Numbered from the stretch's first letter, positions 29,216-37,721 are shown. The stretch is DNA of 64,000 bases from Arenibacter sp041392165 (GCA_041392165.1 JAWKMN010000001.1:620001-684000), one strand, 5' to 3'. The notes: generated from the letters alone by a model not told the origin. Made by a program: numbers and translations.

Positions 29216-29350
29216 ATGAGCATAAACAAGTTTAATTTTTTGCATACCCGTCGAAATAATTAAATTTTTTGTGCGAAAGCACAGCGGTAGATCTATGCAT
29301 TTTTTTTTATTACACTCATTTTCAGATTAATAAAAATTTTTAAGTAGATG
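29216..29350 (+). repeat. Copy 1 of a conserved intergenic element with a GNRA hairpin, ending at the flavoenzyme start codon
   Basis: This stretch matches 62215-62403 closely. Shared blocks are ATGAGCATAAACAA, TTTTTTGCATACCC, a hairpin TGTGCGAAAGCACA (29270-29283; 5-bp stem, GAAA tetraloop), and an AT-rich block of more than 30 nt around TTACACTCATTTTCAG leading into TAGATGAAA. It lacks an internal stretch of about 50 bp found in copy 2. In both copies the similarity runs to an ATG; here that ATG starts the flavoenzyme. It may be a structured 5'-UTR, an ncRNA (the flavobacterial flavo-1 motif should be tested) or a mobile leader cassette. Confidence 0.75.
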
Positions 29351-30595
29351 AAAAATAAAATGATGGACAAGTCTGTTGAAAAGGTTGATCTGGCCATAAT
29401 TGGGGGAGGTATATTAGGATGTGCCATTGCCTATTATTACACTAAAAATAATCCGGGAAAACAAGTAGTCCTCTTGGAACGTAATGAGCTTAACAATGCG
29501 GCTACCAGTAGGGCGGCAGCGCTAATGACCATGGTGCGCTCCAAGCGTTCTTATATTCCATTGACCATTGAAACCTTTAGAGTGGCCAAGGAAATGGAGG
29601 AAGAACTAGGGGAAACACTGGATTTTAAGGTGGTGGGGATGATGCATGTAGCAGCAAGTGAGGCCAAGGTGAAGGATTTGGAGGAACTTATGGGGATTGC
29701 CAAGGAATACGGTCAGGAAGCTTGTTATATCAGTAAGGAAGAGGCCAGGGAAAAAGTGCCTTGGCTGAAAGTGGACGAAGCTTTGAAAATAGGATTTGTT
29801 CCCAATGAGGCCTTTTGTGACCCCTATATGTTGGGGACCTTTTTTGCCAGATGTGCCAGAAACCGGGGAGCTGAAATTCGCCAAGGTGTGGAAGTCATGG
29901 GTTTAATTTATGAGGCAGGTACGGTGAAGGGCGTAAGGACCACCAAAGGGGATACCTTTGCCGAAACCGTTGTGGATGCAGCAGGGGCATGGGCCCCGAT
30001 CTTGGCACAAGAAATTGGTGTAGGCCTGCCCATGGCCCCGGTGCGAAGTCAGTATTGGATAACGGAACGCTCCGATCTGTTCCCCATAAATTCACCCATG
30101 GTCCTTTTGCCGGATGCCCAGGCCTATGCCCGACCTGAAGGGGGCAGTTTGCTGTTCGGGATACGGGAGGGGAAATCATTGGTGGCGTCACCAAAGGATG
30201 TTCCCAAAGATATTGCCGATTTTGTTTTTAGTGCTGATGAAGGGATGGACGATCTTTTTGGGAATGGGGAGCGATTGGCCCGTTTTTTTCCTGCATTTTA
30301 CGATATAGGGATTAAATATTATGTGGCCGGATTTTCGGGTTACACCCCGGACTCCCAATTGGTGTTGGGAGCCGTACCCGAAATAAAGGGTTTTTTGATA
30401 GCATCAGGATGTTGTGGGGCGGGGATTTCGGTTGCAGGCGGGGTAGGTCTTGGAATTGCTGAAATGGCCGCTGGAAGGCCCAATCCCCTCGATTTTTCAG
30501 AATTTGAAATATCCAGATTTGGTAATATAGACCCCTTCAGCGAAGAATGGCTCAATACATGTGCCGCCGCCAGATCCAACAAAGTAAGTGGTTGA
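29348..30595 (+). CDS. DAO-family FAD-dependent oxidoreductase, possible N-methyl-AEP oxidase
   Basis: This 415-residue protein of the glycine/D-amino acid oxidase family has the FAD Rossmann motif AIIGGGILGCAIAYYY and an ERNELNNAATSRAAA segment. The C-terminal FAD contacts are GFSGYTPDSQLVLG and SGCCGAGISVAGGVG. Cytoplasmic, with no signal peptide. Flavoenzymes of this family in AEP clusters (PbfC/PbfD, from memory) oxidise N-monomethyl-AEP to AEP or phosphonoacetaldehyde, so a role in funnelling a modified AEP into the PhnW route is likely. It is preceded immediately by the conserved hairpin element. Confidence 0.78.
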   Translation: MKNKMMDKSVEKVDLAIIGGGILGCAIAYYYTKNNPGKQVVLLERNELNNAATSRAAALMTMVRSKRSYIPLTIETFRVAKEMEEELGETLDFKVVGMMHVAASEAKVKDLEELMGIAKEYGQEACYISKEEAREKVPWLKVDEALKIGFVPNEAFCDPYMLGTFFARCARNRGAEIRQGVEVMGLIYEAGTVKGVRTTKGDTFAETVVDAAGAWAPILAQEIGVGLPMAPVRSQYWITERSDLFPINSPMVLLPDAQAYARPEGGSLLFGIREGKSLVASPKDVPKDIADFVFSADEGMDDLFGNGERLARFFPAFYDIGIKYYVAGFSGYTPDSQLVLGAVPEIKGFLIASGCCGAGISVAGGVGLGIAEMAAGRPNPLDFSEFEISRFGNIDPFSEEWLNTCAAARSNKVSG

Positions 30596-30644
30596 ACAAT
30601 AAATATGACCATATGGAAACCTCCAAAAAGGACGTCGTAAATTT

Positions 30645-31616
30645 TTGGCCCGGATGGGGTTGGGCACTGCAGCTTTGGGGCTTGGAAATGTAGGGGCTTA
30701 CGCATTCATGCCCAAAAACCATATCCCAAAAAATAGAGTGCTCAATATTGGTTTTATAACCGATCTGCACCATGGATATTGCAAGGACGCCATGGAACGT
30801 TTGGAAGTTTTTATCAGGGAAGCCGCTTCCCGCAAATTGGATTTTATTGTCCAGGGGGGCGATTTCTGTCATCCCGTTCCCGAAGCCAAGGAGTGTATAG
30901 ACTTATGGAACAGTTACAAAGGGGGGAAGTACCATGTGTTGGGAAACCATGATATGGACAAGGGAAGTAAACAGGACGCCATGGATTTCCTTGGGATGGA
31001 GAATAATTATTACTCTTTTGATAAAGGGGATTTTCATTTTGTGGTGATGGATGGAAATTATATTCTAAACGATGGGAAATATGAAGATTATGGGCATGCC
31101 AATTTTTATATAGATCAGCAACATAGAAGTTTGGTAAACCCGGAACAAATTGAATGGCTTAAACAAGATCTGAAAAAAACCGATAAGCAGACAATAATTT
31201 TTTCACATCAGGCCTTTGATGAAATTTGGGACGGCTGGTCTTCCCCAAGTAGGTTTGCGGTACGGAAAGTAATCGATGATGCCAATAATAGGACAGATTA
31301 TCAAAAGGTAATTGCCTGTTTCTGCGGGCACCATCATGTAGATGACCACAGTTATATTAACAATGTGCATTATTTCCAGATGAACAGTGCCTCTTATTAT
31401 TATGTTGGTGACGGATTTGGTTCCGATGGCAGTAGGGCCCTGTACAAGGATTCCATTTTTGCCTTTATAACCCTGGACCCCTCCGGTCATATTTCAATTG
31501 AAGGAAGGCAAAGTCAATTTGTACGGCCAACTCCTACAGAAAAAGGCCACCCGGATGCCCCAAGGCTTTCCGCATCCATAAGCAATAGAAAGGTGGATTT
31601 TAAACAAAAAGATTAA
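30645..31616 (+). CDS. Secreted metallophosphoesterase with frameshifted signal region
   Basis: The catalytic domain is intact: GFITDLHHGYC, VQGGDFCH, VLGNHDMDKG, IIFSHQAFDE and CFCGHHHVDD supply the dinuclear metal ligands of calcineurin-like phosphoesterases. No good start exists in this frame; TTG 30645 is the longest. Just upstream, ATG 30613 begins METSKKDVV in another frame. Adding one A to the A3 run at 30639-30641 would give METSKKDVVKFLARMGLG, a Tat-like or Sec signal. The true gene is therefore probably 30613-31616 with a one-base deletion. The enzyme would act on phosphoesters outside the cytoplasm, in line with its neighbours. Confidence 0.78.
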   Translation: MARMGLGTAALGLGNVGAYAFMPKNHIPKNRVLNIGFITDLHHGYCKDAMERLEVFIREAASRKLDFIVQGGDFCHPVPEAKECIDLWNSYKGGKYHVLGNHDMDKGSKQDAMDFLGMENNYYSFDKGDFHFVVMDGNYILNDGKYEDYGHANFYIDQQHRSLVNPEQIEWLKQDLKKTDKQTIIFSHQAFDEIWDGWSSPSRFAVRKVIDDANNRTDYQKVIACFCGHHHVDDHSYINNVHYFQMNSASYYYVGDGFGSDGSRALYKDSIFAFITLDPSGHISIEGRQSQFVRPTPTEKGHPDAPRLSASISNRKVDFKQKD

Positions 31617-31645
31617 ATCATCCCATTAAATAAAAGTATCTAAAA

Positions 31646-32692
31646 ATGAAAAAAATTCGGGTTATTTTACCATTGTTGCTAATAAGTATCTATAGTTTCG
31701 CCCAAAGGAATAAGGCCGAGAATATTATTTTGATCTCTGTAGATGGCCTAAGATGGCAAGAGGTTTTTCAGGGACCGGATTCCTTATTGGTAAAGGATAA
31801 AAAATATTGGGCCGAAAGTAGGGAGGAAATGCGCAAAAAATTGATGCCCTTTTTTTGGGAAACCATAGCTGTTAAAGGACAGCTTTATGGGAATCGGAAC
31901 CTAGGGAACATGGTAAACCTTAAAAATGAATATTGGTTCTCCTATCCGGGGAGGAGTGAAGCCCTATGCGGTTATTATGACCCTAAGATCAATTCCAACG
32001 GATATCCCAACAATCCTAATATTAATGTCCTGGAGTTTTTTAACGGTCAGAAAGGATATAAGGACAAGGTAGTAACATTTGCTTCTTGGAATGCCCTAGG
32101 TAGAATTTTAAATAGGGAACGCAATGGAATGTTGGTCAATCTTCCGGGAGAGGATATAATGGGAGACTACCTGACCCAAGCCCAAATACTGGCCAATGAG
32201 CTGCAGCACCTTGTACCGGAGTATTTTGGGGAATGTAGGCCGGATGCCTTAACATTTGCGTTGACAAAAGCCTATATGCAGGCCAAACACCCCAAGGTAG
32301 TACATATAGATTTTGCGGATACCGATAATTATGGACACTCGGGAGATTACAGTAATTATCTGGATGCGGCCCATTTTATTGACGCTATGATAGCCAGCTT
32401 ATGGACAACCATTCAAAAAGATCCATTTTATAAGGATAAAACGGCCATTTTGGTGTATCCGGATCACGGTCGTGGTATTGGTGAAAAATGGACCGGTCAC
32501 GGTACGGGGGCACCTGGTAGCGAAGAAACATGGTTGGTGGCACTGGGTCCTGGAATTGCGCCTATGGGCGAAAACCGTATAAAGGGCCAAATCTTTCAAG
32601 ATCAAATAGCGCAGACAGCTTCAAAATTATTGGGATTTACCTTTCAGGCCGATCATCCGGTAGGTAAAAGTATTGAAAGTATAGTAAAATAA
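31646..32692 (+). CDS. Secreted alkaline-phosphatase-superfamily hydrolase
   Basis: This 348-residue protein has a signal peptide (ILPLLLISIYSFAQ). Core motifs are IILISVDGLRWQEVFQG (metal Asp), YPGRSEALCG around the expected nucleophile, VHIDFADTDNYGHSGDY and VYPDHGRGIGEKWTGHGTG. It differs from the lipoprotein at 28212 and belongs to a sulfatase/phosphopentomutase-like branch, so it could cleave phosphate, phosphonate or sulfate esters. It lies 29 bp after the metallophosphoesterase and is the last enzyme before the regulator. Confidence 0.75.
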   Translation: MKKIRVILPLLLISIYSFAQRNKAENIILISVDGLRWQEVFQGPDSLLVKDKKYWAESREEMRKKLMPFFWETIAVKGQLYGNRNLGNMVNLKNEYWFSYPGRSEALCGYYDPKINSNGYPNNPNINVLEFFNGQKGYKDKVVTFASWNALGRILNRERNGMLVNLPGEDIMGDYLTQAQILANELQHLVPEYFGECRPDALTFALTKAYMQAKHPKVVHIDFADTDNYGHSGDYSNYLDAAHFIDAMIASLWTTIQKDPFYKDKTAILVYPDHGRGIGEKWTGHGTGAPGSEETWLVALGPGIAPMGENRIKGQIFQDQIAQTASKLLGFTFQADHPVGKSIESIVK

Positions 32693-32784
32693 TAGTTGGA
32701 AAAATTTCAATACCCTGATTATAAGGAGTGGTCAGGTCTTGACTATTTTTCATGGTTCTTCAAATTTGCCATAAAATAATTGTT

Positions 32785-32792
32785 TATTTTTG
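32785..32792 (+). promoter_or_regulatory. TAnnTTTG box before the XRE-cupin regulator
   Basis: TATTTTTG matches the Bacteroidota -7 consensus exactly and is 57 bp before the regulator start. A TTG at 32766-32768 is only 16 bp upstream, shorter than usual for the -33 element. Confidence 0.45.
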
Positions 32793-32849
32793 CAGAATAA
32801 ATATCAAGGTGGCTTATTTTTTGCATGAACTTGACCAACAGGAACTTAA

Positions 32850-33407
32850 ATGGATGACATACTTATCAATATAGGGCGGCAATTGAAATTGGCCCGTCAA
32901 AAAAGAGATTTGACCTTACAACAAGTGGCGAAAAGGACCGGTGTTAGCGCTGGACTTATTTCTAAAATAGAAAATTTAAGAACTACCCCATCCCTACCTG
33001 TACTTTTAAAAATAATGCAGACGCTAAGTATAGATCTGTCCGAACTGGACTTGGCGTCCAGTGTTAACGGAGATTATATAGTGATCAAAAACGGCACGGG
33101 AACCAAGGAAGAACGGGAAGATTCCGTTAATCTGGAATATACCCATTTATTGTCCAGCCCTTCTTCCGATAGCAGTATCAGGGTTTATATCGTTAATGTT
33201 GCCGCCGGGGCTTATCGCAAGCCTATCTCTACCAATGCCAATGAGTTGATATATGTATTGGGAGGTAAGGTAAACTATTTGCTCAAAAAGGATAAGGTGC
33301 TTATTGAAAAGGGGGATCTTCTTTATTTTGATGGTTCTATACCCCATGGCGTTTCCAATGAGTTTGATGAAGAGGCCATCATGTTGAAAATTTACTTCCT
33401 GCATTAA
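32850..33407 (+). CDS. XRE-family transcriptional regulator with C-terminal cupin domain
   Basis: This 185-residue protein has an N-terminal helix-turn-helix (residues about 8-62: LKLARQKRDLTLQQVAKRTG, SAGLISKIE) and a C-terminal cupin (about 110-185: ELIYVLGGKVNYLL, KGDLLYFDGSIPHGVSNE). Such XRE-cupin proteins are one-component regulators that sense a small molecule in the cupin barrel. It closes the phosphonate cluster on the same strand and is the only regulator in the first 33 kb, so it is the best candidate for control of AEP catabolism. Confidence 0.85.
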   Translation: MDDILINIGRQLKLARQKRDLTLQQVAKRTGVSAGLISKIENLRTTPSLPVLLKIMQTLSIDLSELDLASSVNGDYIVIKNGTGTKEEREDSVNLEYTHLLSSPSSDSSIRVYIVNVAAGAYRKPISTNANELIYVLGGKVNYLLKKDKVLIEKGDLLYFDGSIPHGVSNEFDEEAIMLKIYFLH

Positions 33408-33792
33408 AAACCTGAACAATGTTCAAAGCCTAGGTTGCCAGTTCCATCATACTCCCTTAAGCTATTTTCCATCCTGGATAGGACACGCATTGGTCATTCT
33501 TGACAAACCTATCCATTGTAAGGCCTTAAGATAGACTATCCCTTTTTTCTTATTTGGACACCATTTTGTCAGGTTTTATATGGACCATATTTTGGACATT
33601 GCCCAAAAAACCAAAATTTTTTAAATTTTCTAAAAATCTTAATATCAATTATAGCAGTGGATAGGGGATAAGTATAAGTTTTTTCTATGTGAATACTAGG
33701 GCTACTGCTAAACTCTATGGCGATAATGGGGTTGTCGCATGATTATTGTGCAAATGGGGCTGTAAATTAAAGTATAAACTTAAAAACAGTAC
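33408..33792. other. Intergenic region between the phosphonate cluster and proC
   Basis: No gene is visible in these 385 bp. A 7-bp inverted repeat (GGATAGG...CCTATCC) with a loop of about 23 nt lies around 33477-33513 and may help termination. The rest is AT-rich and probably holds the pro operon promoter, which I cannot place. Confidence 0.4.
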
Positions 33793-34599
33793 ATGAAAGT
33801 ATTAGTAATCGGGGCCGGGAATATGGGATTGACCTACGCGGAATCCATGTCGAAATCAAAACTCCTAAAAAAGAGAAATTTAATGATTTTGGACAGTTCC
33901 CATGAAAAAACCTTGTCCCTAAAAAAGATTTTACATTTTGAGGTACATGAAAATTTGGAGGACTGTGTTCCAAAGGCAGATTTGATCTTTATTGCCGTTA
34001 AACCGTTCCATAGTGAAGATTTATTCAAGAAGATGCGAAACCTGGTCCATGAAGGACAGATCATTATATCAATTATGGCCGGAGTAACTATTAATTCGAT
34101 GCAGGAACAGCTGGGGCTTCAAAAAATTGTGCGTGCCATGCCAAATTTACCTGCCCAAATTGGGAAAGGGGTAACATCCTATACCGCTTCCAAGGAGGTG
34201 TCAAGGATAGAATTGCTGACTATAGAAAATTTATTGGATACTACGGGGAAATCCATACAGGTAAGTTCTGAAAAATTCATTGATGCCTCTACCGGCATTT
34301 CCGGTAGTGGCCCTGCCTATGTTTTCTATTTTATGCAAAGTATGATGGAGGCCGCTTTAAAAATGGGCTTCTCGGGCAATGATAGCAAAATGTTGGTCAG
34401 TCATACCTTTGAAGGGGCGGTAGAGCTGTTCAACCAATCCGATCTTTCCCCCAACTCATGGATGGAAAGGGTGGCTTCCAAAGGAGGTACTACTAGGGCG
34501 GCGTTGGATTCCATGGAAGATAATAATGTAAAGGAACTTATCAAGGAGGCCGCTTACTCCGCTTTTAATCGTGCTGTAGAATTGGGAAAAGATAAATAG
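33793..34599 (+). CDS. proC: Pyrroline-5-carboxylate reductase
   Basis: This 268-residue protein has the N-terminal NADPH-binding motif VIGAGNMGLTYAE, VKPFHSEDLF, IISIMAGVTINSMQ and RAMPNLPAQIGKG, plus the C-terminal signature GISGSGPAYVFYF with SKGGTTRAALD. It reduces pyrroline-5-carboxylate to proline, the last biosynthetic step. It stops 3 bp before proB, and proA follows, so the whole proline pathway is encoded as one operon. Confidence 0.95.
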   Translation: MKVLVIGAGNMGLTYAESMSKSKLLKKRNLMILDSSHEKTLSLKKILHFEVHENLEDCVPKADLIFIAVKPFHSEDLFKKMRNLVHEGQIIISIMAGVTINSMQEQLGLQKIVRAMPNLPAQIGKGVTSYTASKEVSRIELLTIENLLDTTGKSIQVSSEKFIDASTGISGSGPAYVFYFMQSMMEAALKMGFSGNDSKMLVSHTFEGAVELFNQSDLSPNSWMERVASKGGTTRAALDSMEDNNVKELIKEAAYSAFNRAVELGKDK

Positions 34600-34602
34600 G
34601 GG

Positions 34603-35371
34603 ATGTATAAACAAAGAATAGTTATAAAGGTAGGTACCAATGTAATGACCAATAAGGACAATAGGATCGTGAAACCAATCCTGGATCATCTGGTGCAACA
34701 GATAGCGGAACTGTACGAACGCAATATCATGTCGGTTTTGGTTTCATCGGGATCGGTAATTGCGGGTATGGAGGTTATGGGGGAGAGCCATATTAAGGAT
34801 AAGGCTACTAGGAGGCAAGTATATTCGGCCATTGGACAGCCGAGGATGATGCGCCACTATTACAATATATTCCAAGATTATGGGATGAAGTGCGCCCAAG
34901 TGTTGGCCACAAAAAGGGATTTCAACCCTGGAAGCCACAGGGACAATATGATCAATTGTTATGAAGGTCTTTTGACAGAAGGAGTAGTGCCCATTGCCAA
35001 TGAGGACGATGCCGTTTCCCCTGACCAATTCCATGTTCTCGGACAATGATGAGTTGGCCAGTTTGGTGCGAACTTACCAAAGCTGATAAATTGATCATTC
35101 TCACCGATACGGATGGCCATTTACCGGACATCCGGATGATAAGGATACGGAAGTGATCAAGAATGTAAGCGTAGACCAGAATGTGGAGAAATATATAAAG
35201 ACCATAAACAAAGGTGAAGCGGAAGGAAGGGGAGGTATGGGTTCCAAACTTAGTATAGCCAAGCAGACCGCCTCCAAGAATATCCCGACCTATATTGCCA
35301 ATGGTAAAAGAAAGCGGGTTATTCTGGATATTGTGGAAGGAAAGAGCGTGGGTACCAAGATTACGGTATAG
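34603..35371 (+). pseudogene. proB: Glutamate 5-kinase, broken by several indels
   Basis: The 5' part (34603-35049) encodes RIVIKVGTNVMT, VSSGSVIAGM and IANEDDAVSPDQF of glutamate 5-kinase; the 3' part (to 35371) encodes GEAEGRGGMGSKLSIAKQ. In between, the sequence reads as NDELASLV, KADKLIILTDTDG and GHPDDKDTEVIKN in shifting frames. I count an extra C near 35031, two missing G near 35066-35073 and a missing T near 35117. Repaired, it is about 256 residues, the short Bacteroidota form without a PUA domain. Residues are otherwise conserved, so the indels may be sequencing errors; if real, the strain should be a proline auxotroph. Confidence 0.85.
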
Positions 35372-35396
35372 GATAATTGAATAAAAAATAAGTTAA

Positions 35397-36599
35397 ATGA
35401 AACTATTAAATACAGCAATCAAGAATAAGGTATTGCAATCCATGATGCAGATTTTGGATGGCAAAAGGGAAGAAATATTGGCCGCCAATCAGAAAGATCT
35501 TGATCTTTTTGATAAGGCCGACAGGGCCATGTACGATAGGCTCATAGTGGATGATAAGAAGATAGACGGAATGATAACCGCTATCCAAGAGGTGCTGCAA
35601 CAAGAGGATCCGGTGGGCAAAATAAAATCGGGGCAGACCCTGGAAAACGGATTGAAAATAGAAAACAAAACGGCCCCCTTTGGAACCATAATGATCATTT
35701 ATGAGTCCAGGCCCGATGTTACCATTGAAGCTGCTGTTTTGGCTTTCAAAGCCAATAATAAAATCTTGCTTAAGGGGGGGAAGGAAGCTGTGAACAGTAA
35801 TGTGGTTTTGGAGAAATGTTGGCACTTGGCACTGGAAGAAAATGATTTGGACATCAATTGGATCCAACTACTGCACATGAATAGGGAGGAGACGCAAGCG
35901 TTTTTAAGAAATCCTACCGAGAAGTTGGATCTAATAGTACCCCGTGGAGGGGAGCGGTTGATCGCCTTTGTAAAGGAACATGCCAAATGTGCGGTATTGG
36001 TAAGTGGTAGGGGAAATAATTTCCTGTATGTGGATAAGGATGCAGATTGGGCGCAAAGTGTAGCGGTTATACTTAACGCGAAAACCCAAAAGATATCGGC
36101 CTGTAATGCTCTTGATAAAATTCTTGTGGATGTTGCCATAGAGGGGTATTTCGAAAAAATAAAGGGGCTAAATGCCATTTTAAAGGAGCAGGGAGTAACC
36201 GTTATGGTCGATGCTAAAGTAGCCAAGTTTTTGCCCAATAACCCGGTGATCAATGATGAGTCTGTTTGGTATGAGGAATTTTTGGCAATGAAATGCGCCT
36301 TGGGGGTGGTGGACAATATGGATGATGCCATTAAGCGTATCAATACATATTCTGGGGGGCATTCCTCAACTATTATGACCAAGAACAGGGAACAGGCCAA
36401 GGCATTTATGGATCAGGTGGACAGTGCCGCCGTATACCATAATGCCTCTACCAGATTTACCGATGGCGGACAAATGGGCGTTGGCGCGGAACTGGCCATC
36501 AGTACGGACAAACTGCACCATAGGGGCCCCCTTGGGCTGGAGCAGTTGGTAACCAATAAATATTATGTTTATGGGGACGGGCAAGTAAGGGTGTCCTAA
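35397..36599 (+). CDS. proA: Glutamate-5-semialdehyde dehydrogenase (gamma-glutamyl phosphate reductase)
   Basis: This 400-residue ALDH-superfamily protein has YESRPDVTIEAAVLAFKANN and LLKGGKEAVNSN, typical of ProA. The segment LIVPRGGERLIAFV and the terminal HHRGPLGLEQLVTNKYYVYG also fit the family. The catalytic Cys lies in KISACNALDKIL. It reduces glutamyl-5-phosphate to the semialdehyde with NADPH, between ProB and ProC. It starts 25 bp after proB. Confidence 0.95.
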   Translation: MKLLNTAIKNKVLQSMMQILDGKREEILAANQKDLDLFDKADRAMYDRLIVDDKKIDGMITAIQEVLQQEDPVGKIKSGQTLENGLKIENKTAPFGTIMIIYESRPDVTIEAAVLAFKANNKILLKGGKEAVNSNVVLEKCWHLALEENDLDINWIQLLHMNREETQAFLRNPTEKLDLIVPRGGERLIAFVKEHAKCAVLVSGRGNNFLYVDKDADWAQSVAVILNAKTQKISACNALDKILVDVAIEGYFEKIKGLNAILKEQGVTVMVDAKVAKFLPNNPVINDESVWYEEFLAMKCALGVVDNMDDAIKRINTYSGGHSSTIMTKNREQAKAFMDQVDSAAVYHNASTRFTDGGQMGVGAELAISTDKLHHRGPLGLEQLVTNKYYVYGDGQVRVS

Positions 36600-37066
36600 A
36601 TATCCCACATAGCCCTTTAATGGGAACAAATATTGGTGCGGCGGTCCTAAAGCAATTTCTTACTTGCTCAAAGTGCCGTCGTTTTTGATTTGTGGAAGCG
36701 TAACTATTCTCTTGTTCCTTGTCCAACATTTTTTGTTTTTCATTGGAAAGAGAGAAGGGGAAATCTTCGTTTTTGGCTCCCCTTTCCTTGTTTGGGCTGT
36801 GTCCGTTTTGTTTATATCCAAAATGGTTACCGGTAATGGCTCCTTGAGGCTCCGTCAATTTTATTGGGTAACTTTGAAATGAAAATGGCATAGGAAATAT
36901 AAAGTCGTTTTTTTGAAGGAACAAAATCTATCCAATATGAAAGGGGATGAAGCATTTTGTACCTTATCTTTGAATGGATTGCTTTTTTTGAATTTCCGAA
37001 GAGCTATTTTATTATTGAAAGTGATCGTTGTACAGCCCATAAAACAAGAATAATATAGAAGGACTT
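36600..37066. other. Intergenic region after proA
   Basis: The 467 bp contain no convincing gene; open frames on both strands here show no family features. A 7-bp inverted repeat (AAGGGGA at 36755-36761 with TCCCCTT at 36778-36784) may terminate the pro operon. AT-rich DNA at 36900-37060 probably holds the promoter of the next gene. Confidence 0.45.
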
Positions 37067-37651
37067 ATGGAAAGGAATGAATTGTACCCTATTTTTTTAA
37101 AGGTATCCCAACTGAATATCCTTATTGTTGGGGGGGGCAATGTTGGCCTGGAGAAACTGACCTTTATGTTGAAATCCAGCCCGCACGCCCAAGTAGAGAT
37201 GGTGGCACCGGAGTTTTTGCATGCTACATTGGAACTTGCAAATAAACATCGGGTAAAAATAACCAAGGATATCTATAGGAAAAGCTACTTGGAAGGGCGT
37301 CATATGGTCATTGTGACCACCGATAAGGTTGAGGTAAACGAACAGGTGTATCACGACTGTAGGGAAAAGCATATTCTGGTGAACGTAGCCGATAACCCGC
37401 CTTTTTGTGACTTTTATATGGGAGGTATTGTCACTAAGGGAAATGTAAAGGTGGCCATCTCTACCAATGGTAAATCACCCACTACCGCAAAACGCCTGCG
37501 CCAGTTTTTTGAGGATGTAATTCCGGAAAATATAGATGATTTGGTGAAAAATTTAAACGAGTTCCGAAAAACCATAAAAGGGGATTTTGAAGAAAAAGTG
37601 GAGACCCTGAACGAGTTTACCAAAGGTTTGGTGAACAGGAAAAAGGAGTAG
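37067..37651 (+). CDS. Precorrin-2 dehydrogenase/sirohydrochlorin ferrochelatase (siroheme synthase N-domain)
   Basis: The protein has 194 residues. The N-terminal NAD-binding stretch LNILIVGGGNVGLEKLTFML and the NVADNPPFCDFYMGGIVTKGNVKVAISTNGKSP region are diagnostic for the CysG N-terminal/Met8-like fold. It oxidises precorrin-2 to sirohydrochlorin and may insert iron to give siroheme, the cofactor of sulfite and nitrite reductases. It stands alone with no methyltransferase domain, so the SUMT enzyme must be elsewhere. Confidence 0.88.
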   Translation: MERNELYPIFLKVSQLNILIVGGGNVGLEKLTFMLKSSPHAQVEMVAPEFLHATLELANKHRVKITKDIYRKSYLEGRHMVIVTTDKVEVNEQVYHDCREKHILVNVADNPPFCDFYMGGIVTKGNVKVAISTNGKSPTTAKRLRQFFEDVIPENIDDLVKNLNEFRKTIKGDFEEKVETLNEFTKGLVNRKKE

Positions 37652-37721
37652 ATTATACCAAGGGTATTGGCCTAAAATTGCCGGTCGTTTTTGGCGCATA
37701 TTGTTATGGTGCGTATTTCTA

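Noticed and set aside
29270..29283. The GAAA-loop hairpin as an intrinsic terminator
   Set aside because: The T-run precedes the stem on the plus strand and A residues follow it on the minus strand, so neither orientation gives stem plus T-tail; the stem is also only 5 bp.
20331..33407. C-P lyase or phosphonatase pathway
   Set aside because: No phnGHIJKLM-like or phnX-like gene is present; the hydrolytic PhnA route explains the cluster.
36499..36924. Open frames on both strands after proA
   Set aside because: No family features, they overlap the proA end or each other, and the region holds a likely terminator.
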